Source: Bryobacteraceae bacterium
GTDB lineage: Bacteria; Acidobacteriota; Terriglobia; Bryobacterales; Bryobacteraceae
DNA: 64,000 nt
Direction of reading: 5' to 3'
NCBI GenBank assembly: GCA_019752335.1
Contig: JAIEMJ010000036.1
Location: 1-64,000 of the forward strand
Made by a program: the position numbers and the translations under genes. The notes under the pieces were generated by a model. It was not told where the DNA came from, searched no databases, and saw only the letters and a list, made by a program, of their open reading frames with translations. This document shows positions 15,821 through 23,130 of the stretch, piece by piece (position 1 is the stretch's first letter; every line of letters starts with the position of its first letter).

Positions 15821-16986
15821 GCCTCTTCGTAGAGGGCGACGATCTCATCTTCCGTCGGGACCCGCGGATTGTTGGCCGGGCTTCCGGAGGCGAGCGCGTC
15901 GCTGGCCATCTTGCGCAAGTGCGGCCAGAAGGCGTCGCGCTGGTGCCCGAGTTGGTGACCGAGGCACTCGGCGAGCGTCGGTACCGCGAGATCCTGGTTC
16001 AGTTGCCGCAAGCCTTGCACCAGGGCAACGCCCGCGGCTTCGTCGGAGTGCGCGGCGTTGGCGAGCCCCATGATGCGGGCCACCTCGGCGTAGCGCGCGG
16101 GAGCGCCGGGCAGGGAATAGCGCGTCACCGTGGGCAGCAGGACGGCGTTCGAGAGTCCGTGCGCCAGGTGAAATATCGCCCCGAGCGGACGGCTCATACC
16201 GTGGACGAGGCACAGCCCTGAGTTCGTGAAGGCCATGCCGCCCTGCAAAGCCGCCACCGCCATGGCGGCGCGCGCTTCGCGATCCCCGGGCTCACTCCAG
16301 GCGGTGCGCAGATGGCGCGCGGTGAGCGCGATGCAAGAGACGGCCAACGGATCCGTCAGGGCGTTGGCTTTGCGCGAGACGTAGGCTTCCAGGCCATGCG
16401 TGAGCGTGTCGACGCCGACGTGCGCGGTGAGCGCGGGGGGCATGCTGAGGCTGAGCTCATAGTCCACCAGGGCGATGCGCGGCATCAGCTTCGCATCCAG
16501 CATCATCATCTTCACGTGCCGCGTGGTGTCCGTAATCACGGCGGCCTTCGTCGCTTCGCTGCCCGTGCCGGCGGTGGTGGGAATCACGATCACCGGCGGG
16601 CCCGCCTGCGCCACGCGATGGTAGCCCTGAAACTGCTCCAGCGGACCCGGGTTTGTCAGCGACACCGCAATCACTTTCGCCGCATCAATCGGACTGCCGC
16701 CGCCAATGGCGACCAGGCCGTCGGCGTTGGCCTGCCGGTAAGCGGCGACGCCATCGGCGACGTTCGCGTCGGTGGGGTCGGGTTGGACGCGGTCAAAGAC
16801 TTCGGTCGCGATGCCCTGCTTCTCTAGGCTTTCGACAAACGGCCCGATGGTGCCGGTGCGGGTGAGGAAGGCGTCCGTGACGATGAGCACGCGGCGCAGC
16901 CCTAGGCTGGCCGCGCACTCGGGCAGCAGGCCGCGGCAGCCAGCGCCGGTGTGAATCGCTTGGGGAGCATGGAAGATGTGCGTCAT
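15796..16986 (-). CDS. Iron-containing alcohol dehydrogenase
   Basis: The 396-residue enzyme belongs to the group III (iron-dependent) alcohol dehydrogenases. The NAD-binding loop is AIGGGSPIDAAKV (about residues 93-105). Substrate-domain motifs are PTTAGTGSEAT, and the iron ligands are expected in HVGVDTLTHGLEAYVS and in CLVHGMSRPLGAIFHLAHG. Relatives include fucO-like lactaldehyde reductases and hydroxyacid-oxoacid dehydrogenases. The start is 11 nt after the iclR stop, so it is likely the second gene of an iclR-adh transcript and thus belongs to the acid-sugar regulon divergent from it; it could act on an aldehyde or hydroxyacid end product. The substrate is not determined. Confidence 0.93.
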   Translation of the reverse strand: MTHIFHAPQAIHTGAGCRGLLPECAASLGLRRVLIVTDAFLTRTGTIGPFVESLEKQGIATEVFDRVQPDPTDANVADGVAAYRQANADGLVAIGGGSPIDAAKVIAVSLTNPGPLEQFQGYHRVAQAGPPVIVIPTTAGTGSEATKAAVITDTTRHVKMMMLDAKLMPRIALVDYELSLSMPPALTAHVGVDTLTHGLEAYVSRKANALTDPLAVSCIALTARHLRTAWSEPGDREARAAMAVAALQGGMAFTNSGLCLVHGMSRPLGAIFHLAHGLSNAVLLPTVTRYSLPGAPARYAEVARIMGLANAAHSDEAAGVALVQGLRQLNQDLAVPTLAECLGHQLGHQRDAFWPHLRKMASDALASGSPANNPRVPTEDEIVALYEEAYLGGSPN

Positions 16987-16997
16987 GAGATTCCTTT

Positions 16998-17792
16998 CTA
17001 ACGCGCGAGCATCGCGCTGGGGGGGCGATAGCCGATTTGCGCCGAGACCTTGAGCGCGGCCTGGCTGATTTTGGCGGCGAGGTCCGCCAGGGCCGCGGGC
17101 GCCATTACCTCCACCGGTGCGCTGATACTAAGGGCTGCGACGCTGACTCCGGCTCGGTTGAGGATCGGAGCGGCGACGCAGCGCAGTCCTGCGACGCCCT
17201 CTTCGTCGTCGATGGCGTAGCCTCGCTGGTGCGTCCTTCGTAGCTCTTCCCGTAGCTCGCTGGCGGAGGTGAGCGTGCGCCTGGTGAAGCGCTCGAGCTT
17301 CTGGGCAGCCAGGCGTTTGACGACGTCATCCGGCTGCCAAGCCAAAATCGCCTTGCCGAGTCCGGTGGCGTGCAGGGGCCGCCGTTCACCGGTGTCGGCG
17401 TATAGGTAGAGACGGCTGGGGCTACCTACGGTATGCAGATAAAGCACCCAGTGGCCATGCAAGGCGCCCAGGTGAACCAGGCCGGGGCAATCTCGCGCGG
17501 TCTCCTGCATGATCAGGAAGGCGGCCCGGTAGACCGGCGAGTGGCGCAGATACGCCGAGCCGGCCCACAACGCCTTGCCGGCCAGGCGGTAGTGTCTTGA
17601 CCCGCCGTCCTGTTCGACAAAGCCCGCCTCGGTGAGCGTGGCGAGGAGGCGGTGGGCCGTGGTGAGGGGTTGCCCGAGGCGCGTGGCGATCTCGGCCAAC
17701 GGCAACTCATAGGGCTCCTGCGCCAGTAGTTCGAAGGCTTCGAAACACTTCAGGGTGGACGACATGCTCTCGCGGCGTTTGGGGGGCGGCAT
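16998..17792 (-). CDS. IclR-family transcriptional regulator
   Basis: The 264-residue regulator has an N-terminal winged helix-turn-helix (LPLAEIATRLGQPLTTAHRLLATLTEAGF, about residues 35-63 in two motifs) and the C-terminal IclR effector-binding domain with HATGLGKAILAW, and GVAGLRCVAAPILNRAG. An internal ATG at 17765 (MSSTLKCFEAFE) would give 255 residues, which fits the family's usual start better; both are possible. The divergent operon starts 134 bp away and the spacer contains two 15-bp palindromes suited to a dimeric IclR protein. One lies 28 bp from its own start, so autoregulation is likely. The ligand is presumably a sugar acid or keto-acid intermediate. Confidence 0.92.
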   Translation of the reverse strand: MPPPKRRESMSSTLKCFEAFELLAQEPYELPLAEIATRLGQPLTTAHRLLATLTEAGFVEQDGGSRHYRLAGKALWAGSAYLRHSPVYRAAFLIMQETARDCPGLVHLGALHGHWVLYLHTVGSPSRLYLYADTGERRPLHATGLGKAILAWQPDDVVKRLAAQKLERFTRRTLTSASELREELRRTHQRGYAIDDEEGVAGLRCVAAPILNRAGVSVAALSISAPVEVMAPAALADLAAKISQAALKVSAQIGYRPPSAMLAR

Positions 17793-17819
17793 GAAATGGA
17801 AGTCCAGAATAGCGCATTT

Positions 17820-17834
17820 TTCCGCAATGCGGAA
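17820..17834 (+). promoter_or_regulatory. IclR operator 1, 15-bp palindrome
   Basis: TTCCGCAATGCGGAA is a perfect 7-1-7 palindrome and the exact reverse complement of operator 2. It lies 10 bp upstream of the -35 of the receptor operon and 28 bp before the iclR start, so it can act on both genes. Binding by the adjacent IclR is inferred. Confidence 0.82.
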
Positions 17835-17844
17835 GTAGATTCTA

Positions 17845-17873
17845 TTGACACCGGCGTGGCATCGGCATAGACT
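17845..17873 (+). promoter_or_regulatory. Sigma70-type promoter of the acid-sugar operon
   Basis: TTGACA (17845-17850, perfect consensus) and TAGACT (17868-17873) are separated by 17 bp. The predicted start point near 17880 lies between the two IclR palindromes, 47 nt before the receptor start codon. Confidence 0.75.
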
Positions 17874-17897
17874 GCCTACAGTTCTTGCAGAAGTATC

Positions 17898-17912
17898 TTC
17901 CGCATTGCGGAA
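17898..17912 (+). promoter_or_regulatory. IclR operator 2, 15-bp palindrome
   Basis: TTCCGCATTGCGGAA lies about 18 bp downstream of the predicted transcription start and just before the Shine-Dalgarno of the receptor gene. This is a position where a bound repressor blocks transcription. Centre-to-centre distance to operator 1 is 78 bp, which would allow looping. Confidence 0.82.
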
Positions 17913-17926
17913 TAGAGGAGTGTCCG

Positions 17927-20900
17927 ATGCGTGTCCTGGCTTTTCTGGTGGGCGGATGGGCGATCGAGAGTGTCGCGCTGGCGCAAGGTACGGCGATGCT
18001 GAGTGGGACGGTGAGCGACGCCGCGGGCGCCGTGGTGCCGGGGGTGAGCGTGACGCTGCGCCAGGTGCGCACGAACGCGGTCCGGCAGGTGCGTACCGAT
18101 GCTGCTGGCAGCTACACGCTGTCTCCGCTCTCGCCGGGCGAGTACAAGCTAGAGTTGGAAGCGACCGGGTTCCAGCGGTTCTCGCAGTCTGGCTTGAGGC
18201 TGCAAATCGACGAGCGTTTGCGCGTCGATGTGACGTTGAAGGTCGGCGCGGTGACGGAGGTGGTGGAGGTAACCGGTCAAGGGGCGGCCGTGAACACGCA
18301 GGATGCCGTATTGCGTAACGTGATTGACGCCCGGCGGATGGTGGATCTGCCGCTCAACGGCCGCAACGCGCTGCAATTGGCGGTCCTGACGCCGGGCGTG
18401 ATCCCGATCCGGCAAGACGTCGGCGGCAGTTTTCAGCCGGCCGATCAAGTGTCCGTGGCGGTCAGCGGTAGCCGTTCTAACGGACTCAACTATGTAATGG
18501 ACGGTGGCGACAACATGGATACCTACCGGAGCGTCGCCAACGCCTTTCCGAATCCCGACTTACTGCAGGAGTTCAGCGTGCAGACGAACAGTTACTCCGC
18601 GGAGTTTGGCGGCCGCGCCGGAGGGGTGGTGAACGTGGTGACGAGAGCGGGGGTGAACGAGTTTCACGGTACCGCCTTTGAATTCCTGCGTAACTACCAA
18701 CTGAACGCGCGCAACTTCTTCGCGCCCACGAATGACGGACTGAAGCGCAATCAATTCGGGGCGACGTTTGGCGGACCCGTCTGGCTGCCGAAGATCTACA
18801 ACGGCCGCAACAAGACATTCTTCTTTGGCGGTTTCCAAAAGACCCCCGTTCGCTCGGTGCCCAGCAACCTGACGGCGCAGGTGCTGCGCACAGGCCAGCG
18901 GCAGGGCGACTACTCGAACGTCCTGGACGGCCGGGGCAATCTGATTGTCATCCGTGATCCGGACGCGGCGAATGCGCCTTTTCCTGGCAATCGCCTGCCA
19001 CCGAGCCGGCTCGATCCGGTATTTCAGAAGTTCCTGGCCCAGGGAGTGCCCACAACGGCGGATCCGGCCGGGTTACTGCGGTATGCGCGGCCCAACTTCT
19101 CGAACAACGATGAATGGAGTTTGCGGGTTGATCATCATTTCAATGAGCGCAATCGCCTCTACGGACGCATTTTCCGGGAAGACAACACCGCGCCCAACCT
19201 GGGTGTGCCGGGAAATATCATCAGCTACAACAATTCGCTGATTCAGAAGTCGACGAACGCGACGCTCAACTATTCGCGGATCTTTACGCCGAAGGTGATT
19301 GGCGAATTCGGCACGACGTTTAACCGGTCCTGGGGAATTCGTGGGCAAGTAGCTCCGTTCACGTGGAGTGAACTTGGCGCCCGCCTGACTCCCGCAGCGG
19401 GTAGCAGCGACTTTATTCTGAATAGTGTTCCTGGTTATTTCGCGATTAACCTATTCGGCGACACGACGCTGGTGCGTAATAACTTCCAGTATAAAGGCGC
19501 CGTGAGTTGGCTGCGCGGTAAGCATAGCCTGAAAAGCGGCTTCGACATTATCCGGCGCCAATTCAATTTGCCGCACGTGAACTTGAACGGCAACGGCGCC
19601 TATGCCTTCGGCCAGTTAACCGGCGATGGCGCGGCGGACGCGCTGCTGGGTAAGCCCACCAGTTTCACGCAATCGGACGGCTTTCGGGTGCGCGTCCGGC
19701 AGACTGATTGGGTGGGGTTCGTTCAGGACGACTACCGCCTGCACCGCCGGGTGACCTTGAACCTGGGCTTGCGCTATGAGCCCTTCCGCCCTTGGGAGGA
19801 CAACTGGCTATCGCTGCCGCAAGCGGCTTACTTCGCGCCGGGCCGCAAGTCCCGCGTGTTTACCGACGCGCCGGTTGGGATGATCTTCTACGGCGATGAC
19901 GGTGTGCAGCGTACGCTCGCGCCGAGGCGGAACCTGCGGCTGGCGCCGCGCTTGGGGATGGCGATCGATCCGTTTGGGGATGGCAAGAGCAGCATCCGGA
20001 TCGGGTACGGCATCTTTTACGACAGCCTGATCCCTACGGAGCAAGTGCAGCAGCCGGCTAACTTGCCGATGTTCGCTACCGCGATCAGCTTCCCATTTCC
20101 CGCGGCGACGGCCGATCCCTACGCGGGCCGCGCGACGCCGTTTCCCGGTGTATCGCCGAAGCCGGCTAACGTCAGCATTCCGCGTCCACTCTCCTGGAAT
20201 GCGATGGCGCTCGACTATAACAATGCCTATACGCAGCAATGGAATGTCACGCTTGAGCGCCAGATCTTTGGCTCCGCCAATATTATCCGCGCCACCTACA
20301 TGGGTTCCAAGGGCACGCGTTTGCCGTTGGTGTACAACGAGAATGTCGGCACGTTTCAAGCCGGCGCTACGCGCGCCAACGTCAATAACCGCCGTCCGTA
20401 CTGGCCGGATTTCGGTGCCGTGCGGGTACTCGCCTCCGTCGCCAACAGCACTTACCACGCCAGCGTCCTTACTTTCGAGCGCCGCTTTAGCCGTAACTGG
20501 AGCGTGACGAGCTCTTATACTTTCTCGAAGAATATTGACTCCGCCATTAACGCCGGATCCGCTAACGCGGGAGTCATCAACAATCCCTACAACTGGAACA
20601 GCGACCGCGGCCTGTCTGACTCGCATCGCCCCCACGCCTTTGTCACCTCCTATCTGTGGGACTTGCCCCGGCTGAAGGGCCAACCCCTGCTCTTGCGCGC
20701 ACTTCTGGGAGGCTGGCAGAACAACGGCATCGTCAGCGCATACTCGGGACTTACCTTCTCGGCGTCCGCTGGCATCGATCAGTCCTTGACGGCCAATGGC
20801 GCCGACCGCGCGGACATCGTCCGCGATTGGCGGTTGCCCAGCGACCGCGCCAAAGCCGAGCAGATCCTCAAATGGTTCGAGCCGGGGGCGTTCACCCTGC

Positions 20901-21157
20901 CCCGCGAAGGCGCCTTCGGTAACTCGGGCCGCAATATTCTAACCGGGCCGCGCAGTATCAACGTAGATTGGGGGCTCTTCAAACAGATCCCCGTCCGCGA
21001 GGGGCATTCCGTGCAGTTCCGCGCCGAGTTCTTCAATCTCTTGAATCATGCAAATCTGGGATTGCCGAACAATAACTTACAGTCCGCTCAATTTGGCCGG
21101 ATCACGAGCGCCAGCGGACCCAGGATTATTCAGTTCGCTCTAAAGTACGTATTCTAG
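17927..21157 (+). CDS. Oar-like TonB-dependent receptor 1 (acid-sugar operon)
   Basis: From the ATG at 17927 (GAGGAG at 17915-17920) this is a 1076-residue outer-membrane protein. The signal peptide MRVLAFLVGGWAIESVALAQ is followed by a carboxypeptidase-regulatory-like domain (LSGTVSDAAGAVVPGVSVTL ... LSPGEYKLELEATGF, about residues 24-105), a plug region with LPLNGRNALQLAVLTPGV and YVMDGGDNMD, and a long beta-barrel with repeated EFLRN, RYEPF and YTFSKNID motifs. It ends in KYVF, the aromatic end expected of an outer-membrane barrel. It is the first gene of a four-gene operon controlled by IclR, so it probably imports the oligosaccharide or sugar acid handled by the next genes. No SusD-like lipoprotein accompanies it. 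Confidence 0.9.
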   Translation: MRVLAFLVGGWAIESVALAQGTAMLSGTVSDAAGAVVPGVSVTLRQVRTNAVRQVRTDAAGSYTLSPLSPGEYKLELEATGFQRFSQSGLRLQIDERLRVDVTLKVGAVTEVVEVTGQGAAVNTQDAVLRNVIDARRMVDLPLNGRNALQLAVLTPGVIPIRQDVGGSFQPADQVSVAVSGSRSNGLNYVMDGGDNMDTYRSVANAFPNPDLLQEFSVQTNSYSAEFGGRAGGVVNVVTRAGVNEFHGTAFEFLRNYQLNARNFFAPTNDGLKRNQFGATFGGPVWLPKIYNGRNKTFFFGGFQKTPVRSVPSNLTAQVLRTGQRQGDYSNVLDGRGNLIVIRDPDAANAPFPGNRLPPSRLDPVFQKFLAQGVPTTADPAGLLRYARPNFSNNDEWSLRVDHHFNERNRLYGRIFREDNTAPNLGVPGNIISYNNSLIQKSTNATLNYSRIFTPKVIGEFGTTFNRSWGIRGQVAPFTWSELGARLTPAAGSSDFILNSVPGYFAINLFGDTTLVRNNFQYKGAVSWLRGKHSLKSGFDIIRRQFNLPHVNLNGNGAYAFGQLTGDGAADALLGKPTSFTQSDGFRVRVRQTDWVGFVQDDYRLHRRVTLNLGLRYEPFRPWEDNWLSLPQAAYFAPGRKSRVFTDAPVGMIFYGDDGVQRTLAPRRNLRLAPRLGMAIDPFGDGKSSIRIGYGIFYDSLIPTEQVQQPANLPMFATAISFPFPAATADPYAGRATPFPGVSPKPANVSIPRPLSWNAMALDYNNAYTQQWNVTLERQIFGSANIIRATYMGSKGTRLPLVYNENVGTFQAGATRANVNNRRPYWPDFGAVRVLASVANSTYHASVLTFERRFSRNWSVTSSYTFSKNIDSAINAGSANAGVINNPYNWNSDRGLSDSHRPHAFVTSYLWDLPRLKGQPLLLRALLGGWQNNGIVSAYSGLTFSASAGIDQSLTANGADRADIVRDWRLPSDRAKAEQILKWFEPGAFTLPREGAFGNSGRNILTGPRSINVDWGLFKQIPVREGHSVQFRAEFFNLLNHANLGLPNNNLQSAQFGRITSASGPRIIQFALKYVF

Positions 21158-21163
21158 GAACTC

Positions 21164-21904
21164 ATGGACTTTCGTTTAGAGGGTAAAGCCGCACTGATCA
21201 CGGGAGGCGGTTCTGGCATCGGGCTCGCGATTGCGCATGCCTTTCAAGAACAGGGCTGCCGGGTGACGATTGGCGATTTGCCGGACAAGGCCGGTATCGC
21301 CGAGGGGTGCGGCGCGCAGTTTCAGCCGTTGGACGTCACGAGCGACGCTTCGGTTCTCGCCGCCGTTCAGCGAAGCGGACCCATTCAGGTGCTGGTGAAC
21401 TGCGCCGGCATCATGCATGTCGGCAAACTACATGAGACGTCGTGGGACGACTATGACCAGGTACAGGCCGTGAACGCCCGGGGAACCTATCTTTGTTGCC
21501 GGGCCGTGATTGATGGGATGCTGGCGGCCGGCGGCGGGAACATCATCAACCTGGCGTCGGTCGCTTCCCTGATCGCGGTGGAGAGGCGATTTGCCTACTG
21601 CGTCAGCAAGGGCGCGGTCCTCTCGCTCACCCGCGCCATCGCCATCGACTATGCGGCGCAAGGCATTCGCGCGAACGCCATTTGCCCGGGCACGGTAGAT
21701 ACGCCCATGATTCGTGGCTACGTGGACAAATACTTCGGGGACGATGTCCCGGGCACGCTCGCCGCACTCCACGCGCGGCAACCGGTGGGACGGATGGGGA
21801 CGGTGGCAGAGATCGCCTCCCTGGCGGTCTACCTGGCGAGCGACGAAAGCCGCTACTTGACGGGCGCGGCGATTCCGATTGATGGAGGTTGGACGGCCAA
21901 ATGA
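21164..21904 (+). CDS. SDR-family dehydrogenase (acid-sugar operon)
   Basis: The 246-residue cytoplasmic enzyme is a classical short-chain dehydrogenase: cofactor loop TGGGSGIG (residues 13-20), LVNCAG (77-82), catalytic Ser132, Tyr145 and Lys149 in YCVSK, and the C-terminal LTGAAIPIDGGW. Asp38 after the second strand (IGDLP) favours NAD over NADP. It starts 6 nt after the receptor stop and overlaps the next gene as ATGA, so it belongs to the operon. Together with an enolase-superfamily dehydratase it could oxidise a sugar, lactone precursor or keto-sugar acid; the order of steps is not evident. Confidence 0.92.
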   Translation: MDFRLEGKAALITGGGSGIGLAIAHAFQEQGCRVTIGDLPDKAGIAEGCGAQFQPLDVTSDASVLAAVQRSGPIQVLVNCAGIMHVGKLHETSWDDYDQVQAVNARGTYLCCRAVIDGMLAAGGGNIINLASVASLIAVERRFAYCVSKGAVLSLTRAIAIDYAAQGIRANAICPGTVDTPMIRGYVDKYFGDDVPGTLAALHARQPVGRMGTVAEIASLAVYLASDESRYLTGAAIPIDGGWTAK

Positions 21905-23130
21905 AAATTACGCGCCTCAGTTGGGCGGTGATCGAAGCAAACTACGATTGGACAATCGTCCGCCTGGATGGCGAGGACGGGCACTATGGTTTAGGCGAAG
22001 CCTATATGGGACCCGGGTTGACGGCCATCCTCCGCGAGTTACGTCCCTTGGTGGTGGGCGCGGACGCTTTTCAGATCGAGCAGATCGTCCGGCGTCTGCG
22101 CGGTTGTACCGTCCACGCTTCGCCAGGGGTTTGCTATCACGCGATCGCCGGCATTGAAGCCGCGCTATGGGACCTGCTAGGAAAGGCTACGGGCCAGCCC
22201 GTCTGGAAGTTACTCGGCGGCACCTTTCGCCAACGCGTGCGGGTTTATGCCGATTGTCACGCGGGCGACGCCCTGGACAGCATGTCGGCCGTCTTGCAGT
22301 CGCGAAAGCCTTCCTGGTCCGGCGAGTCGCCATCGGTGGCCGATATCAGTTTGAAGCACCATGGCTGGGATCCTTCAGAGACCGACTTTGCCGGGCCGGA
22401 CAAGTATCGCGCGCGGGCCGCCGAAATGGCCGAACGAGGCTTTTCCGCCTTGAAGTTCGATGCCGACATACCGACCCCCTTTCCGACAGATACTTACAAC
22501 CGCTCATTACGGCGCGAGGAGATCGATTACGTCTACGAGCGGTTGCGCGCGGTACGCGACAGCATTGGTCCTGGCGTGGACCTGGCGGTCGACTGCCATT
22601 GGAACTACACCACCGCCGACGCCATCCGGCTGGGGCGTGCCCTGGGCGCTCTCGACTTACTCTGGTTGGAAGATCCCATTCCACCCGAAAGCGTCCGGCA
22701 ATTGCGGGCGGTGCAGGCGGACGTGCCCATGCCGGTAGCCACCGGAGAGAATCAATACTTACTCACCGACTTTCTGCGGCTCATTGAGGACGGCGAAGTC
22801 CGCGTGCTTGCGCCGGATCTTCAGAAGATCGGCGCGCTGGATGCAAAGGCCCTGTCGCGCACCGCTGACGCGATGGCGACCAGCCTCGCCATCCACAACA
22901 TCAGCAGCCCGATTGGAACCATCTTCTCGGCGCATTGTTGCGCGACCATTCCGAATTTTCTGGCACTCGAATGGCATGGTGCGAGTGTGCCCTTCTGGGA
23001 CCATTTACTCCCGGAGCCGCTGATCGTACGCGGGGAGATTGAACTGTCTCACCGGCCCGGCCTGGGCGTCACCTTGAACGAGGATGTGGCCTATCGCTAC
23101 CGAAAGATGGGGGAGGAGTTCTTCGCATGA
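21901..23130 (+). CDS. Enolase-superfamily acid-sugar dehydratase (mandelate racemase subgroup)
   Basis: The 409-residue protein is read from the ATG at 21901, which overlaps the SDR stop (ATGA). The N-terminal capping domain is followed by a modified TIM barrel. Metal ligands are Asp231 (AVDCHWNY), Glu257 (WLEDPIPPE) and Glu283 (ATGEN); the general base pair is Asp305 (APDLQKIGAL) with His332 (LAIHNIS), and Lys185 lies in ALKFDAD. His233, two residues after the first ligand, is the placement seen in galactonate and gluconate-type dehydratases, where it acts as acid. The best reading is therefore a sugar-acid dehydratase giving a 2-keto-3-deoxy acid. The exact sugar is unknown. Confidence 0.9.
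   Translation: MKITRLSWAVIEANYDWTIVRLDGEDGHYGLGEAYMGPGLTAILRELRPLVVGADAFQIEQIVRRLRGCTVHASPGVCYHAIAGIEAALWDLLGKATGQPVWKLLGGTFRQRVRVYADCHAGDALDSMSAVLQSRKPSWSGESPSVADISLKHHGWDPSETDFAGPDKYRARAAEMAERGFSALKFDADIPTPFPTDTYNRSLRREEIDYVYERLRAVRDSIGPGVDLAVDCHWNYTTADAIRLGRALGALDLLWLEDPIPPESVRQLRAVQADVPMPVATGENQYLLTDFLRLIEDGEVRVLAPDLQKIGALDAKALSRTADAMATSLAIHNISSPIGTIFSAHCCATIPNFLALEWHGASVPFWDHLLPEPLIVRGEIELSHRPGLGVTLNEDVAYRYRKMGEEFFA

Noticed and set aside
19808-20683. 291-codon reverse frame inside receptor 1
   Set aside because: Antisense to a clear beta-barrel coding region, composition typical of a shadow.
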